64,000 nucleotides of DNA, from the NCBI RefSeq assembly GCF_022808175.1, contig NZ_JALGBX010000019.1, positions 124,001 to 188,000 of the forward strand. Direction: 5' to 3'. A model generated the notes under the pieces. It was not told the origin of the DNA, ran no database searches, and saw nothing but the letters and a program-made list of their open reading frames with translations. Shown piece after piece: positions 24,624 to 33,246 of the stretch. Origin of the DNA: Streptomyces sp. AP-93. Lineage in GTDB: Bacteria > Actinomycetota > Actinomycetes > Streptomycetales > Streptomycetaceae. Position 1 is the stretch's first letter; each line of letters opens with the position of its first letter. Both the position numbers and the translations under genes were made by a program.

Positions 24624-25392
24624 GAACAACCAGGGGCACATCCCCACCGTCATCGCCGACGACGTGCACATCGTCTACCGGGTCAACACCGGCAGCTCCG
24701 GCAAAGGCAGCGCCACGGCGGCGCTCAGCAAGATAATGCGCCGGGGCGGCGACGGACCGGGCGTCCGCCGGGTCCACGCCGTACGCGGGGTCACCTTCAC
24801 CGCGTACCGCGGCGAGGCCATCGGTGTCATCGGCTCCAACGGCTCGGGCAAGTCCACCCTGCTGCGCGCCATCGCGGGTCTGCTGCCCTGCGAGTCCGGC
24901 AAGGTCTACACCGACGGCCAGCCCTCGCTGCTGGGCGTCAACGCGGCGCTGATGAACGACCTCACCGGCGAGCGGAACGTGGTGCTCGGCGGTCTCGCGA
25001 TGGGCATGACCCGCGCGCAGATCCAGGAGCGCTACCAGGACATCGTCGACTTCTCGGGAATCAACGAGAAGGGGGACTTCATCTCCCTGCCGATGCGGAC
25101 CTACTCCTCCGGCATGGCGGCGCGCCTGCGCTTCTCCATCGCCGCGGCGAAGGATCACGACGTCCTGATGATCGACGAGGCGCTGGCCACCGGTGACCGG
25201 AAGTTCCAGGTGCGTTCCGAGGCGCGCATCCGCGAACTGCGCAAGACGGCCGGAACCGTTTTCCTCGTGAGTCACAACAACAAGTCCATCCGCGACACCT
25301 GTGACCGGGTGCTGTGGCTGGAGCGGGGCGAACTCCTGATGGACGGCCCCACCGAGGAAGTCGTCTCGGCATACGAGAAGGCGACCAGCTGA
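24616..25392 (+). CDS. ABC exporter ATPase (Wzt/TagH-like)
   Basis: A 258-residue ABC ATPase with Walker A GSNGSGKST (about residue 77), signature YSSGMAARLRFS, Walker B VLMIDEALATGD and the switch His in FLVSHNN. The long N-terminal extension before the Walker A and the ALATGD motif are typical of Wzt/TagH-type polysaccharide exporters. There is no C-terminal carbohydrate-binding domain, so substrate recognition is not of the O9a Wzt type. Starts at a GTG inside the permease gene. Last gene of the operon; a strong hairpin follows 12 bp after the stop. Confidence 0.88.
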   Translation: MAENNQGHIPTVIADDVHIVYRVNTGSSGKGSATAALSKIMRRGGDGPGVRRVHAVRGVTFTAYRGEAIGVIGSNGSGKSTLLRAIAGLLPCESGKVYTDGQPSLLGVNAALMNDLTGERNVVLGGLAMGMTRAQIQERYQDIVDFSGINEKGDFISLPMRTYSSGMAARLRFSIAAAKDHDVLMIDEALATGDRKFQVRSEARIRELRKTAGTVFLVSHNNKSIRDTCDRVLWLERGELLMDGPTEEVVSAYEKATS

Positions 25393-25404
25393 CGGTTTTC
25401 CACC

Positions 25405-25439
25405 GACGGCCCCCACCGCGTCCGGCGGCGGGGGCCGTC
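25405..25439 (+). terminator. Operon terminator hairpin
   Basis: GACGGCCCCC (25405-25414) pairs with GGGGGCCGTC (25430-25439), and the stem extends inward with one mismatch to a 5-nt loop. It lies 12 bp after the stop of the exporter ATPase and separates this operon from the hopanoid genes. Confidence 0.75.
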
Positions 25440-25697
25440 GCATGCCGTACGGGCGCCCGCCGCACCCGGCGGCCCCCCTTTTCCCGCGGTGGCGTGCGGG
25501 CGACATTGTGTGGTGGACCGAATACCCGTCGAGCCCCGGCGGCGTTGTACAGCGTAAGCTGGGCCAGGCCTCAATCGCGGGCAAGAGGGGGCGATTCCCC
25601 CGAGGTGAATAGCCCAGGACGCCCCGGGGAATGCGCGGCGGCGTGTCCGAAATAGGATGTATTGGGTTGGCAGTGTAGAACGGGAGATGTGACGGCA
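25440..25697. promoter_or_regulatory. Upstream region of the hopanoid operon
   Basis: About 260 bp between the terminator and the hopanoid leader ORF. It contains AT-richer segments and -10-like hexamers (TAGGAT near 25653 and TAGAAC near 25675), but I see no convincing -35 at correct spacing. CGGGAG at 25681-25686 is the likely ribosome-binding site for the leader ORF. The promoter must lie here if the hopanoid genes are an independent operon. Confidence 0.4.
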
Positions 25698-25763
25698 ATG
25701 GCTACGGGAATTCTCCGGCCCCCAGGCACGACGGCCGTCCCCGCCGCGGGCGGCGGGCGGTGA
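25698..25763 (+). CDS. Putative 21-residue leader ORF coupled to hpnC
   Basis: ATG 25698 opens a 21-codon frame (MATGILRPPGTTAVPAAGG and GR end) whose TGA overlaps the GTG of hpnC as GTGA. CGGGAG lies 11 nt before the ATG, whereas the hpnC GTG itself lacks a clear Shine-Dalgarno. Translation of hpnC may therefore depend on this leader by termination-reinitiation. No family is recognised, and the peptide itself may be irrelevant. Confidence 0.45.
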   Translation: MATGILRPPGTTAVPAAGGGR

Positions 25764-26719
25764 CCCCGGGGCACGGCACCAGCCCCCGGCCGCACGAGCT
25801 GCCCGACGCTTCCGGCTCCTTCCCCGCCCACCCGGGCGCCGCCACCCTCGGCAAGGCGCGCTCCGAGAACTTCCCCGTCGCCCCCGCCTTCCTGCCCCGC
25901 GCCTGGCGCGAGGGCCTGATGGCGGTCTACGGATATGCCCGCCTGGTCGACGACATCGGCGACGGCGACCTCGCCCCGGGCGGCCACGACGCCGTGCTGC
26001 TCGGTCTCGACCCCGCCGCCGCGGACGACCGGCCCGCGATGCTCGACGCCCTCGAAGCCGACCTCGGGCGCGTCTTCGGCGGCACCGACGGGCCCCCGCG
26101 CCATCCGCTGATGCTGGCCCTGCAGCCCGTCGTGCGCGCCCACGGGCTCACCCCCGAATCGTTTCTCGGGCTCGTCGAGGCCAACCGCCAGGACCAGCGG
26201 GTCGCGCGCTACGCGACGTACGGCGACCTGCTCGGCTACTGCGAGCTCTCCGCCAACCCCGTGGGCCGGCTCGTGCTCGACCTCACCGGCACCAGCACCC
26301 CCGAGCGGATCCGCCGCTCGGACGCCGTCTGCACCGCCCTGCAGATCGCCGAACACCTCCAGGACGTCGCCGAAGACCTCGCCCGGGACCGGATCTACCT
26401 CCCGGGCGAGGACATGCGCCGCTTCCACGTCACCGAGACCGACCTGAAGGCCCCGTCCGCGGGGGCGTCCGTACGCGCCCTCGTCGCCTTCGAAACCGAA
26501 CGGGCGCGGGAACTCCTCGACGAAGGCACGCCGCTCGTGGGCAGCGTCCACGGAAGGCTCCGGCTGCTGCTCGCGGGCTTCGTGGGAGGGGGACGCGCCG
26601 CCCTGCGAGCCGTCACCGCCGCCGGCTTCGACGTCCTTCCCGGCCCGCCCAAGGCCACCAAGAGCGGCCTGCTCCGCGAGGTGGCCGCCGTCCTGCGCAC
26701 AGCGCCGAGAAAGGGGTGA
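25760..26719 (+). CDS. hpnC: Hydroxysqualene synthase HpnC
   Basis: This 319-residue trans-isoprenyl-diphosphate synthase (squalene/phytoene synthase fold) has the first Asp-rich motif in YARLVDDIGDGDL and the second in QIAEHLQDVAEDLARDRIYLP. In the HpnCDE pathway HpnC converts presqualene diphosphate to hydroxysqualene, so its placement next to hpnD and hpnE defines the assignment. The GTG start lies in a GTGA overlap with the leader ORF, and the 3' end overlaps hpnD by 4 bp. It is soluble and acts on a lipid substrate at the membrane surface. Confidence 0.92.
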   Translation: MTPGHGTSPRPHELPDASGSFPAHPGAATLGKARSENFPVAPAFLPRAWREGLMAVYGYARLVDDIGDGDLAPGGHDAVLLGLDPAAADDRPAMLDALEADLGRVFGGTDGPPRHPLMLALQPVVRAHGLTPESFLGLVEANRQDQRVARYATYGDLLGYCELSANPVGRLVLDLTGTSTPERIRRSDAVCTALQIAEHLQDVAEDLARDRIYLPGEDMRRFHVTETDLKAPSAGASVRALVAFETERARELLDEGTPLVGSVHGRLRLLLAGFVGGGRAALRAVTAAGFDVLPGPPKATKSGLLREVAAVLRTAPRKG

Positions 26720-27714
26720 GCCCGACCGTGGAGGGCCCCACACACGCGTCCGCACCGGACGCGCCGACAGCGATGTCCGCACCGGCCGCAACGTCTTCAC
26801 TGATTGCGGCGGCCTACGGCTACTGCGAGGCCGTGACCGGCTCGCAGGCGCGCAACTTCGCCTACGGCATCCGGCTGCTGCCCGCAGACAAGCGGCAGGC
26901 GATGTCCGCGCTGTACGCCTTCTCCCGGCGGGTCGACGACATCGGCGACGGCACGCTGCCGCACGAGGTCAAACTGACCCGGCTGGAGGAGACCCGCACC
27001 CTCCTCGGCCGGATCCGCGCCGAGGAGATCGACGAGGACGACACCGACCCCGTCGCGGTCGCCCTCGCGCACGCCTCGCGCCGCTTCCCGATCCCGCTCG
27101 AAGGGCTCGACGAACTCATCGACGGCGTCCTCATGGACGTCCGCGGCGAGACGTACGAGACCTGGGACGACCTCAAGGTCTACTGCCGCTGCGTGGCCGG
27201 CGCCATCGGCCGGCTCTCGCTCGGCGTGTTCGGCACCGCCGGGTCCGGCGCGCACGACGCGGCACGGGCCGGCGAGTACGCCGACACCCTCGGTCTCGCC
27301 CTGCAACTCACCAACATCCTGCGGGACGTCCGCGAGGACGCGGGCAACGGCCGCACCTACCTGCCCGCCGAGGACCTCGCCAAGTTCGGCTGCTCGGAGG
27401 GCTTCCGCAGCGAGCGGATGCCCCACGGCTCCGACTTCACCGGACTCGTCCACCACGAAGTGCGGCGCGCCCGCGCCCTGTTCGTGGAGGGCTACCGGCT
27501 GCTGCCCCTGCTCGACCGGCGCAGCGGCGCCTGCGTCGCGGCCATGGCCGGCATCTACCGGCGCCTGCTCGACCGCATCGAGCGCGAGCCGCAGGCGGTG
27601 CTCCGCGGCCGGGTCTCGCTGCCGCCGCACGAGAAGGCGTACGTGGCCGTCCGCGGCCTCTCCGGCCTGGACGCGCGGACCATCGCGCGCCAGAGCACCA
27701 AGAGGCGGCTCTGA
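26716..27714 (+). CDS. hpnD: Presqualene diphosphate synthase HpnD
   Basis: A 332-residue squalene/phytoene synthase-fold enzyme with RRVDDIGDGTL as first and LTNILRDVREDAGNGRTYLP as second Asp-rich motif. It condenses two farnesyl diphosphates to presqualene diphosphate, the first committed step to squalene in bacteria that lack a single squalene synthase. The start is GTG 26716 in a GTGA overlap with hpnC; a 35-residue Ala/Pro/Ser-rich N-terminal extension precedes the core (LIAAAYGYCEAVTG). An ATG at 26773 could be an alternative start. Confidence 0.92.
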   Translation: MSPTVEGPTHASAPDAPTAMSAPAATSSLIAAAYGYCEAVTGSQARNFAYGIRLLPADKRQAMSALYAFSRRVDDIGDGTLPHEVKLTRLEETRTLLGRIRAEEIDEDDTDPVAVALAHASRRFPIPLEGLDELIDGVLMDVRGETYETWDDLKVYCRCVAGAIGRLSLGVFGTAGSGAHDAARAGEYADTLGLALQLTNILRDVREDAGNGRTYLPAEDLAKFGCSEGFRSERMPHGSDFTGLVHHEVRRARALFVEGYRLLPLLDRRSGACVAAMAGIYRRLLDRIEREPQAVLRGRVSLPPHEKAYVAVRGLSGLDARTIARQSTKRRL

Positions 27715-27817
27715 TGGCGGCGGGCCGGCGAGCCGCGGCGAAGGGGCGCACGGGAGCAACCCCGCGGCGCCCGGCGGCGTCTGTGGGAGGGCCCCCGTAC
27801 GCGACAGAGGAGGACGC

Positions 27818-29191
27818 ATGACCGCGCACCACGCCGTGGTCGTCGGCGGCGGGCTCGCCGGCGTCACCACCGCGCTGGAACTCGCCGACGCGGGCCTGCG
27901 GGTGACCCTGCTGGAGGGCCGCCCCCGCCTCGGCGGCCTGGCGTTCTCCTTCAAGCGCGGCGAGCTGACCGTCGACAACGGCCAGCACGTCTACCTGCGC
28001 TGCTGCACCGCCTACCGGTGGTTCCTCGACCGCGTCGGGGGCGCTGACCTGGCACCCCTGCAGGACCGGCTCGACGTACCCGTGCTCGACGTCGCCCACC
28101 CCGGCGGCCCGCGGCTCGGCCGGCTGCGCCGCAGCGCCCTGCCCGTACCGCTGCACCTGGCCGCCTCGCTGGCCCGCTACCCGCACCTCTCGCTCGCCGA
28201 GCGGGCGTCCGTCGGGCGCGCCGCCCTCGCGCTGCGCCGCCTCGACCCCGCCGACCCGGCGCTCGACGGCGTGGACTTCGCGACCTGGCTCGGCCGGTAC
28301 GGCCAGTCCCCGCGCACCATCGAGGCGCTGTGGGACCTCGTCGGCATCGCCACCCTCAACGCCACCGCGGGGCAGTCCTCGCTGGGCCTGGCCGCCATGG
28401 TCTTCAAGACCGGCCTGCTCTCCGAGAACGGCGCGGCCGACATCGGCTGGGCCCGCGTACCCCTCGGCGACCTGCACGACACCCTCGCCCGCAAGGCCCT
28501 GGACGCCGCCGGGGTGCGCACCGAACTGCGCACCCGGGTCACGGACATCTCCCGTACCCCGGAGGGCGGTTGGCGGGTGGCCACCGAGGGCGGCTCGTTC
28601 GACGCCGGCACCGTCGTCCTCGCCGTCCCGCAGCGCGAGGCGCACGGGCTGCTGCCCGCCGGAGCGCTCGCCGACCCCGACAAGCTGCTCGACATCGGCA
28701 CCGCGCCGATCCTCAACGTGCACGTCGTGTACGACCGCAAGGTACTCAAGCAGCCCTTCTTCGCGGCCCTCGGATCCCCGGTCCAGTGGGTCTTCGACCG
28801 CACCGACTCCTCCGGACTCCCCGACGGCGGCCAGTACCTGGCGCTGTCCCAGTCGGTCGCCCACGAGGACATCGACGAACCCGTCTCCGTCCTGCGCGAC
28901 AAGTACCTTCCCGAGCTCGAACGGCTGCTGCCCGCCGCGCGCGGAGCCAAGGTGCGCGACTTCTTCGTCACCAGGGAGCGCACCGCGACCTTCGCCCCCA
29001 CCCCGGGCGTCGGCCGGCTGCGGCCCGGAACCCGGACCGACACGCCGGGGCTGTACCTCGCCGGTGCGTGGACCGCGACGGGTTGGCCCGCGACCATGGA
29101 GAGCGCCGTCCGCAGCGGACTGAGCGCGGCCCATGCCGCGCTCGTCCCGCTGGGCCGCCACCGCGAACACCCCTTGCAGGAGGCGGTATGA
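27818..29191 (+). CDS. hpnE: Hydroxysqualene dehydroxylase HpnE
   Basis: This 457-residue FAD-dependent amine-oxidase-fold protein starts HHAVVVGGGLAGVTTALELADAG, a dinucleotide-binding motif, followed by LEGRPRLGG and a C-terminal FAD-binding stretch (GLYLAGAWTATGWPATMESAVRSG, read in parts). HpnE reduces hydroxysqualene to squalene, completing the HpnCDE route. A strong GAGGAGG precedes the ATG. About 100 bp separate it from hpnD, the only sizeable gap in the first half of the operon. It overlaps the prenyl synthase by 4 bp (ATGA). Confidence 0.92.
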   Translation: MTAHHAVVVGGGLAGVTTALELADAGLRVTLLEGRPRLGGLAFSFKRGELTVDNGQHVYLRCCTAYRWFLDRVGGADLAPLQDRLDVPVLDVAHPGGPRLGRLRRSALPVPLHLAASLARYPHLSLAERASVGRAALALRRLDPADPALDGVDFATWLGRYGQSPRTIEALWDLVGIATLNATAGQSSLGLAAMVFKTGLLSENGAADIGWARVPLGDLHDTLARKALDAAGVRTELRTRVTDISRTPEGGWRVATEGGSFDAGTVVLAVPQREAHGLLPAGALADPDKLLDIGTAPILNVHVVYDRKVLKQPFFAALGSPVQWVFDRTDSSGLPDGGQYLALSQSVAHEDIDEPVSVLRDKYLPELERLLPAARGAKVRDFFVTRERTATFAPTPGVGRLRPGTRTDTPGLYLAGAWTATGWPATMESAVRSGLSAAHAALVPLGRHREHPLQEAV

Positions 29192-30366
29192 CCACCACCG
29201 GCACCGTCGGCGCCATCGGTACCACCGCAGGACCAAGCACCGCAGTACGTACAGGAACCAGAGGAGAGCCAGTGAACCCGGGGAATCCGGCCGTCGAGAA
29301 CACGGACGCCAGTGCGGGCCCGGCCGGCGGGGAGAAGGCGGACACGCTCGCCCTCCTCGAACGAGGCCGTACGCTCTCGACGCCCGTGCTCCGCGCCGCC
29401 GTGGACCGGCTCGCCGCGCCCATGGACACCGTCGCCGCCTACCACTTCGGCTGGATCGACGCCAACGGCAACCCGGCGGACGGCGACGGCGGCAAGGCCG
29501 TGCGCCCCGCCCTCGCCCTGCTCTCGGCGGAGGCCGCCGGCGCCGCCGCCGAGGTCGGCATTCCCGGCGCCGTCGCGGTCGAGCTCGTCCACAACTTCTC
29601 GCTGCTCCACGACGACCTGATGGACGGCGACGAACAGCGCCGCCACCGCGACACGGTGTGGAAGGTCCACGGACCCGCCCTCGCGATCCTGGTCGGCGAC
29701 GCGCTGTTCGCCCTGGCCAACGAGGTGCTCCTGGAGCTCGGCACGGTCGAGGCCGGCCGCGCGGCGCGCCGCCTGACCACCGCGAGCCGCAAGCTCATCG
29801 ACGGCCAGGCCCAGGACATCTCCTACGAGCACCGCGAGAGCGTCACCGTCGAGGAATGCCTGGAGATGGAGGGCAACAAGACCGGCGCCCTGCTCGCCTG
29901 CGCGGTCTCCATCGGCGCCGTGCTTGGCGGCGCGGACGACCGTACGGCCGACAAGCTGGAGGAGTACGGCTACCACCTCGGCCTCGCCTTCCAGGCCGTC
30001 GACGACCTCCTCGGCATCTGGGGCGACCCGGAGTCCACCGGCAAGCAGACCTGGAGCGACCTGCGCCAGCGCAAGAAGTCGCTGCCCGTCGTCGCCGCCC
30101 TCGCCGCCGGCGGACCGGCCTGCGAGGAACTCGCCGAACTGCTCGCCGCCGACGCCAAGAGCAACGACTTCGAGAACTTCTCCGAGGAGGAGTTCGCGGC
30201 CCGCGCCGCACTCATCGAGGCGGCCGGCGGCCGCCGGTGGACCGCCGACGAGGCGCGCCGCCAGTACGAGATCGCCATCAAGGCCCTCGACGACGTGGAC
30301 ATGGACCAGCGCGTGCGCGACCAGCTCGTGGCGCTCGCCGACTTCGTCGTCGTGCGCAAGAGGTGA
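29188..30366 (+). CDS. Polyprenyl diphosphate synthase of the hopanoid operon
   Basis: A 392-residue trans-prenyltransferase. GKAVRPALALL, the first Asp-rich motif in NFSLLHDDLMDGD and the second in FQAVDDLLGIWGD are all present. Its place between hpnE and the cyclase gene suggests it makes farnesyl diphosphate for squalene synthesis. Two starts are credible: ATG 29188 (ATGA overlap with hpnE, AGGAGG 4 nt upstream), or GTG 29272 with its own GAGGAG. The extra 28 residues are Thr/Gly-rich, without conserved features, so the shorter form may be the functional one. A hairpin follows the stop codon. Confidence 0.88.
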   Translation: MTTTGTVGAIGTTAGPSTAVRTGTRGEPVNPGNPAVENTDASAGPAGGEKADTLALLERGRTLSTPVLRAAVDRLAAPMDTVAAYHFGWIDANGNPADGDGGKAVRPALALLSAEAAGAAAEVGIPGAVAVELVHNFSLLHDDLMDGDEQRRHRDTVWKVHGPALAILVGDALFALANEVLLELGTVEAGRAARRLTTASRKLIDGQAQDISYEHRESVTVEECLEMEGNKTGALLACAVSIGAVLGGADDRTADKLEEYGYHLGLAFQAVDDLLGIWGDPESTGKQTWSDLRQRKKSLPVVAALAAGGPACEELAELLAADAKSNDFENFSEEEFAARAALIEAAGGRRWTADEARRQYEIAIKALDDVDMDQRVRDQLVALADFVVVRKR

Positions 30367-30401
30367 TCGCCACCCGTACGCGCATATGAATCGCGAGTCG
30401 C

Positions 30402-30433
30402 CGGCCGGTACTGCCTGCCAGTAGTACCGGCCG
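30402..30433 (+). terminator. Hairpin between the prenyl synthase and squalene-hopene cyclase genes
   Basis: An 11-bp perfect inverted repeat (CGGCCGGTACT at 30402-30412, complement at 30423-30433) with a 10-nt loop lies 36 bp after the synthase stop and 59 bp before the cyclase start. It could attenuate transcription within the hopanoid operon or protect the upstream mRNA. Confidence 0.5.
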
Positions 30434-30491
30434 ACGGCGGCCCCCAGTACAGCGGATGACAGCAGAGGACACTGCACGCAAAGGGGAAGCC

Positions 30492-32558
30492 ATGACTGCG
30501 ACGACCAACGGCGGCGCCCATGCCTGCGGCGCCGACCCGAACGAACCCGGTCCCGGGCCCGGCGCCGGGCCGCCGGGCCCGGCCCCGGGAGCCGGCCCGG
30601 ACCCCGGCCCCGCCGGGCTGCGCGGGGTCCGCGAGGCCACCGAGCGGGCGGTCCGGGACCTGCTGGAGCGGCAGGACGAGGCCGGCTGGTGGAAGGGTGA
30701 CCTGGAGACCAACGTCACCATGGACGCCGAGGACCTGCTGCTGCGCCAGTTCCTCGGGATCCGCGACGAGGCCACCACCCGGGCCGCGGCCCTGTTCATC
30801 CGAGGAGAGCAGCAGGACGACGGCACCTGGGCCACCTTCCACGGCGGTCCCTGCGACCTGTCCGCCACCATCGAGGCCTACGTGGCCCTGCGCCTCGCCG
30901 GAGACGCACCCGACGCCCCGCACATGGCCCGCGCCTCGGCGTGGATCCGGGCCCACGGGGGAGTCGCGGGCGCCCGCGTCTTCACCCGCATCTGGCTGGC
31001 GCTGTTCGGCTGGTGGAGCTGGGACCACCTGCCCGAACTCCCGCCCGAACTGCTCTTCCTGCCGTCCTGGGTGCCGCTGAACATCTACGACTTCGGCTGC
31101 TGGGCCCGGCAGACGATCGTCCCCCTCACCGTGGTCTCCGCACTGCGCCCGGTCCGCCCGGCCCCCTTCGCCCTGGACGAGCTGCACACCGACGCACGGA
31201 CTCCGTACCCCGTCAAGAAGCTCGCACCGCTGGCCAGTTGGGACGGCGCCTTCCAGCGGATGGACAAGGCCCTGCACGTCTACCGCCGGTTCGCCCCGCG
31301 CCGGCTGCGCGCGGCGGCCATGGCCAGCGCCGGACGCTGGATCGTGGAACGGCAGGAGAACGACGGCTGCTGGGGCGGCATCCAGCCGCCCGCCGTGTAC
31401 TCCGTCATCGCCCTGCACCTGCTCGGCTACGACCTGCGGCACCCCGTGATGCGCGCGGGACTGGAGTCACTGGACCGCTTCGCCGTCTGGCGCTCGGACG
31501 GCGCCCGCATGATCGAAGCCTGCCAGTCCCCGGTCTGGGACACCTGCCTGGCGGCCATCGCGCTGGCCGACGCGGGACTGCGTCCCGACCACCCCGCCCT
31601 GATCAAGGCCGCCGACTGGATGCTCGGCGAGGAGATCGTGCGCAGCGGGGACTGGGCCGTGCGCCGCCCCGGACTGGCCCCGGGCGGCTGGGCGTTCGAG
31701 TTCCACAACGACAACTACCCCGACATCGACGACACCGCCGAGGTCGTCCTCGCCCTGCGCCGCGTCAGGCATCCCGACCCGGCGCGGGTGGAAGGCGCCA
31801 TCGCGCGGGGGGTGTCCTGGAACCTCGGCATGCAGTCGAAGAACGGCGCCTGGGGAGCCTTCGACGCCGACAACACCAGCCCCTTCCCCAACAAGCTGCC
31901 CTTCTGCGACTTCGGCGAGGTCATCGACCCGCCCTCGGCCGACGTCACCGCCCACGTGGTGGAAATGCTCGCAGTCGAGGGCCGGGCGGGCGACGCGCGC
32001 ACCCGGCGCGGCATCGCCTGGCTCCTCGCCGAACAGGACCCGAACGGCGGCTGGTTCGGCCGCTGGGGCACCAACTACGTCTACGGAACCGGCTCCGTGG
32101 TCCCGGCCCTGACCGCGGCCGGCTACGCCCCCTCGCACCCCGCCATCCGGCGGGCCGTGCACTGGCTGGAATCCGTACAGAACGAAGACGGGGGATGGGG
32201 CGAGGACCAGCGCTCCTACCAGGACCCGTCCTGGGCGGGGAAGGGCGCCTCGACCGCCTCGCAGACGGCGTGGGCGCTGATGGCGCTGCTGTCGGCCGGG
32301 GAGCGCGACGCGCCGTCCGTGGAGCGGGGGATCGGCTACCTCGTCTCCACCCAGCGCTCCGACGGCACCTGGGACGAGCCGTACTTCACCGGTACCGGCT
32401 TCCCCTGGGACTTCTCCATCAACTACCACCTGTACCGCCAGGTCTTCCCGCTCACCGCGCTCGGCCGCTACCTGTACGGAGAACCGTTCGGCCCGGGCGG
32501 GCGGTACGCGGATCCCGCCGCCCTCCCGCACGCCGCCCCGCTCCCCGGGGAGGCCTGA
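30492..32558 (+). CDS. shc: Squalene-hopene cyclase
   Basis: A class II triterpene cyclase of about 688 residues that cyclises squalene to hopene/hopanol. The catalytic DxDD is D411-I-D413-D414 (DIDDTAEV). Several QW-type repeats are visible (QQDDGTW, QENDGCWGG, QSKNGAWGAFD, QNEDGGWGED, QRSDGTWDE). The ATG at 30492 was chosen because AAGGGGAAG precedes it; an in-frame ATG at 30456 has no Shine-Dalgarno. A Pro/Gly-rich N-terminal segment of about 35 residues precedes the fold. It is a monotopic membrane protein by family knowledge. The stop overlaps the next start (TGATG). Confidence 0.96.
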   Translation: MTATTNGGAHACGADPNEPGPGPGAGPPGPAPGAGPDPGPAGLRGVREATERAVRDLLERQDEAGWWKGDLETNVTMDAEDLLLRQFLGIRDEATTRAAALFIRGEQQDDGTWATFHGGPCDLSATIEAYVALRLAGDAPDAPHMARASAWIRAHGGVAGARVFTRIWLALFGWWSWDHLPELPPELLFLPSWVPLNIYDFGCWARQTIVPLTVVSALRPVRPAPFALDELHTDARTPYPVKKLAPLASWDGAFQRMDKALHVYRRFAPRRLRAAAMASAGRWIVERQENDGCWGGIQPPAVYSVIALHLLGYDLRHPVMRAGLESLDRFAVWRSDGARMIEACQSPVWDTCLAAIALADAGLRPDHPALIKAADWMLGEEIVRSGDWAVRRPGLAPGGWAFEFHNDNYPDIDDTAEVVLALRRVRHPDPARVEGAIARGVSWNLGMQSKNGAWGAFDADNTSPFPNKLPFCDFGEVIDPPSADVTAHVVEMLAVEGRAGDARTRRGIAWLLAEQDPNGGWFGRWGTNYVYGTGSVVPALTAAGYAPSHPAIRRAVHWLESVQNEDGGWGEDQRSYQDPSWAGKGASTASQTAWALMALLSAGERDAPSVERGIGYLVSTQRSDGTWDEPYFTGTGFPWDFSINYHLYRQVFPLTALGRYLYGEPFGPGGRYADPAALPHAAPLPGEA

Positions 32559-33241
32559 TGGCCGGCGGCCCCACCGCGGCCGCCCCGCCGCCGCTGCTGA
32601 TCGCCTGCGCCCTGCGCATCGAACGCACCGCCCTGCGCAGCACCTCGTACCGCGGCGGGCGGGAGCAGGGCGCGCCCGAGCGGTACGAGGTGCTGCGCAC
32701 CGGCATGGGCCCGCGCGCGGCTGAGCGCGCCGTCGGCCGGAAGCTGGCCGCACCGGAGCTGCACGGCGCCGCCGTGCTCGCCACCGGATTCTGCGCCGGG
32801 CTGCTGCCCGGCATGAGCCCCGGCGACCTGATCGTCGCCGAGGAGACCCGGGACCCGCGCGGCACGGTCGCCTGCGCCGGTACCGCCCTGCTCGCCGAGG
32901 CGCTGGCCCGGGCCGTACCCGGCCGGACCGTACACCTCGGTGCACTGACCGGATCCGACCACGTCGTCCGGGGCCAGGAGCGCGCCAGGCTGCGCGCCAC
33001 CGGGGCCATCGGGGTCGACATGGAATCGGCCGCCACCCTCTGGACCGCGACCCGGGACGGGAGCGCCCCGGGGGCCAGGGACCGTCCGGTTGCGGCCGTC
33101 CGGGTGATCGTGGACGCTCCGGAGCATGAGCTCGTCCGCATCGGCACCGTTCGCGGGGGAATATCGGCCTTTCGCGTACTGCGTGCCGTACTGCCCGCGT
33201 TTTATGAATGGCACCGTTCTTTGCTGCTCCCCAGGAGGTGA
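32558..33241 (+). CDS. hpnG: HpnG-like nucleosidase/phosphorylase
   Basis: This 227-residue protein has a nucleoside-phosphorylase fold: LLIACALRIERTALR at the start, VLATGFCAGLLPG in the middle, LGALTGSDHVV and the substrate-ribose motif IGVDMESAATLW. In hopanoid pathways HpnG removes adenine from adenosylhopane to give ribosylhopane (or its phosphate). ATG 32558 overlaps the cyclase stop by one base. The order cyclase-hpnG-hpnH matches other actinobacterial hopanoid operons, which supports the assignment over a general MTA/SAH nucleosidase. Confidence 0.85.
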   Translation: MAGGPTAAAPPPLLIACALRIERTALRSTSYRGGREQGAPERYEVLRTGMGPRAAERAVGRKLAAPELHGAAVLATGFCAGLLPGMSPGDLIVAEETRDPRGTVACAGTALLAEALARAVPGRTVHLGALTGSDHVVRGQERARLRATGAIGVDMESAATLWTATRDGSAPGARDRPVAAVRVIVDAPEHELVRIGTVRGGISAFRVLRAVLPAFYEWHRSLLLPRR

Positions 33242-33246
33242 GCCAG

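Noticed and set aside
30456..30491. Earlier ATG for the squalene-hopene cyclase
   Set aside because: No Shine-Dalgarno; ATG 30492 has AAGGGGAAG at good spacing.
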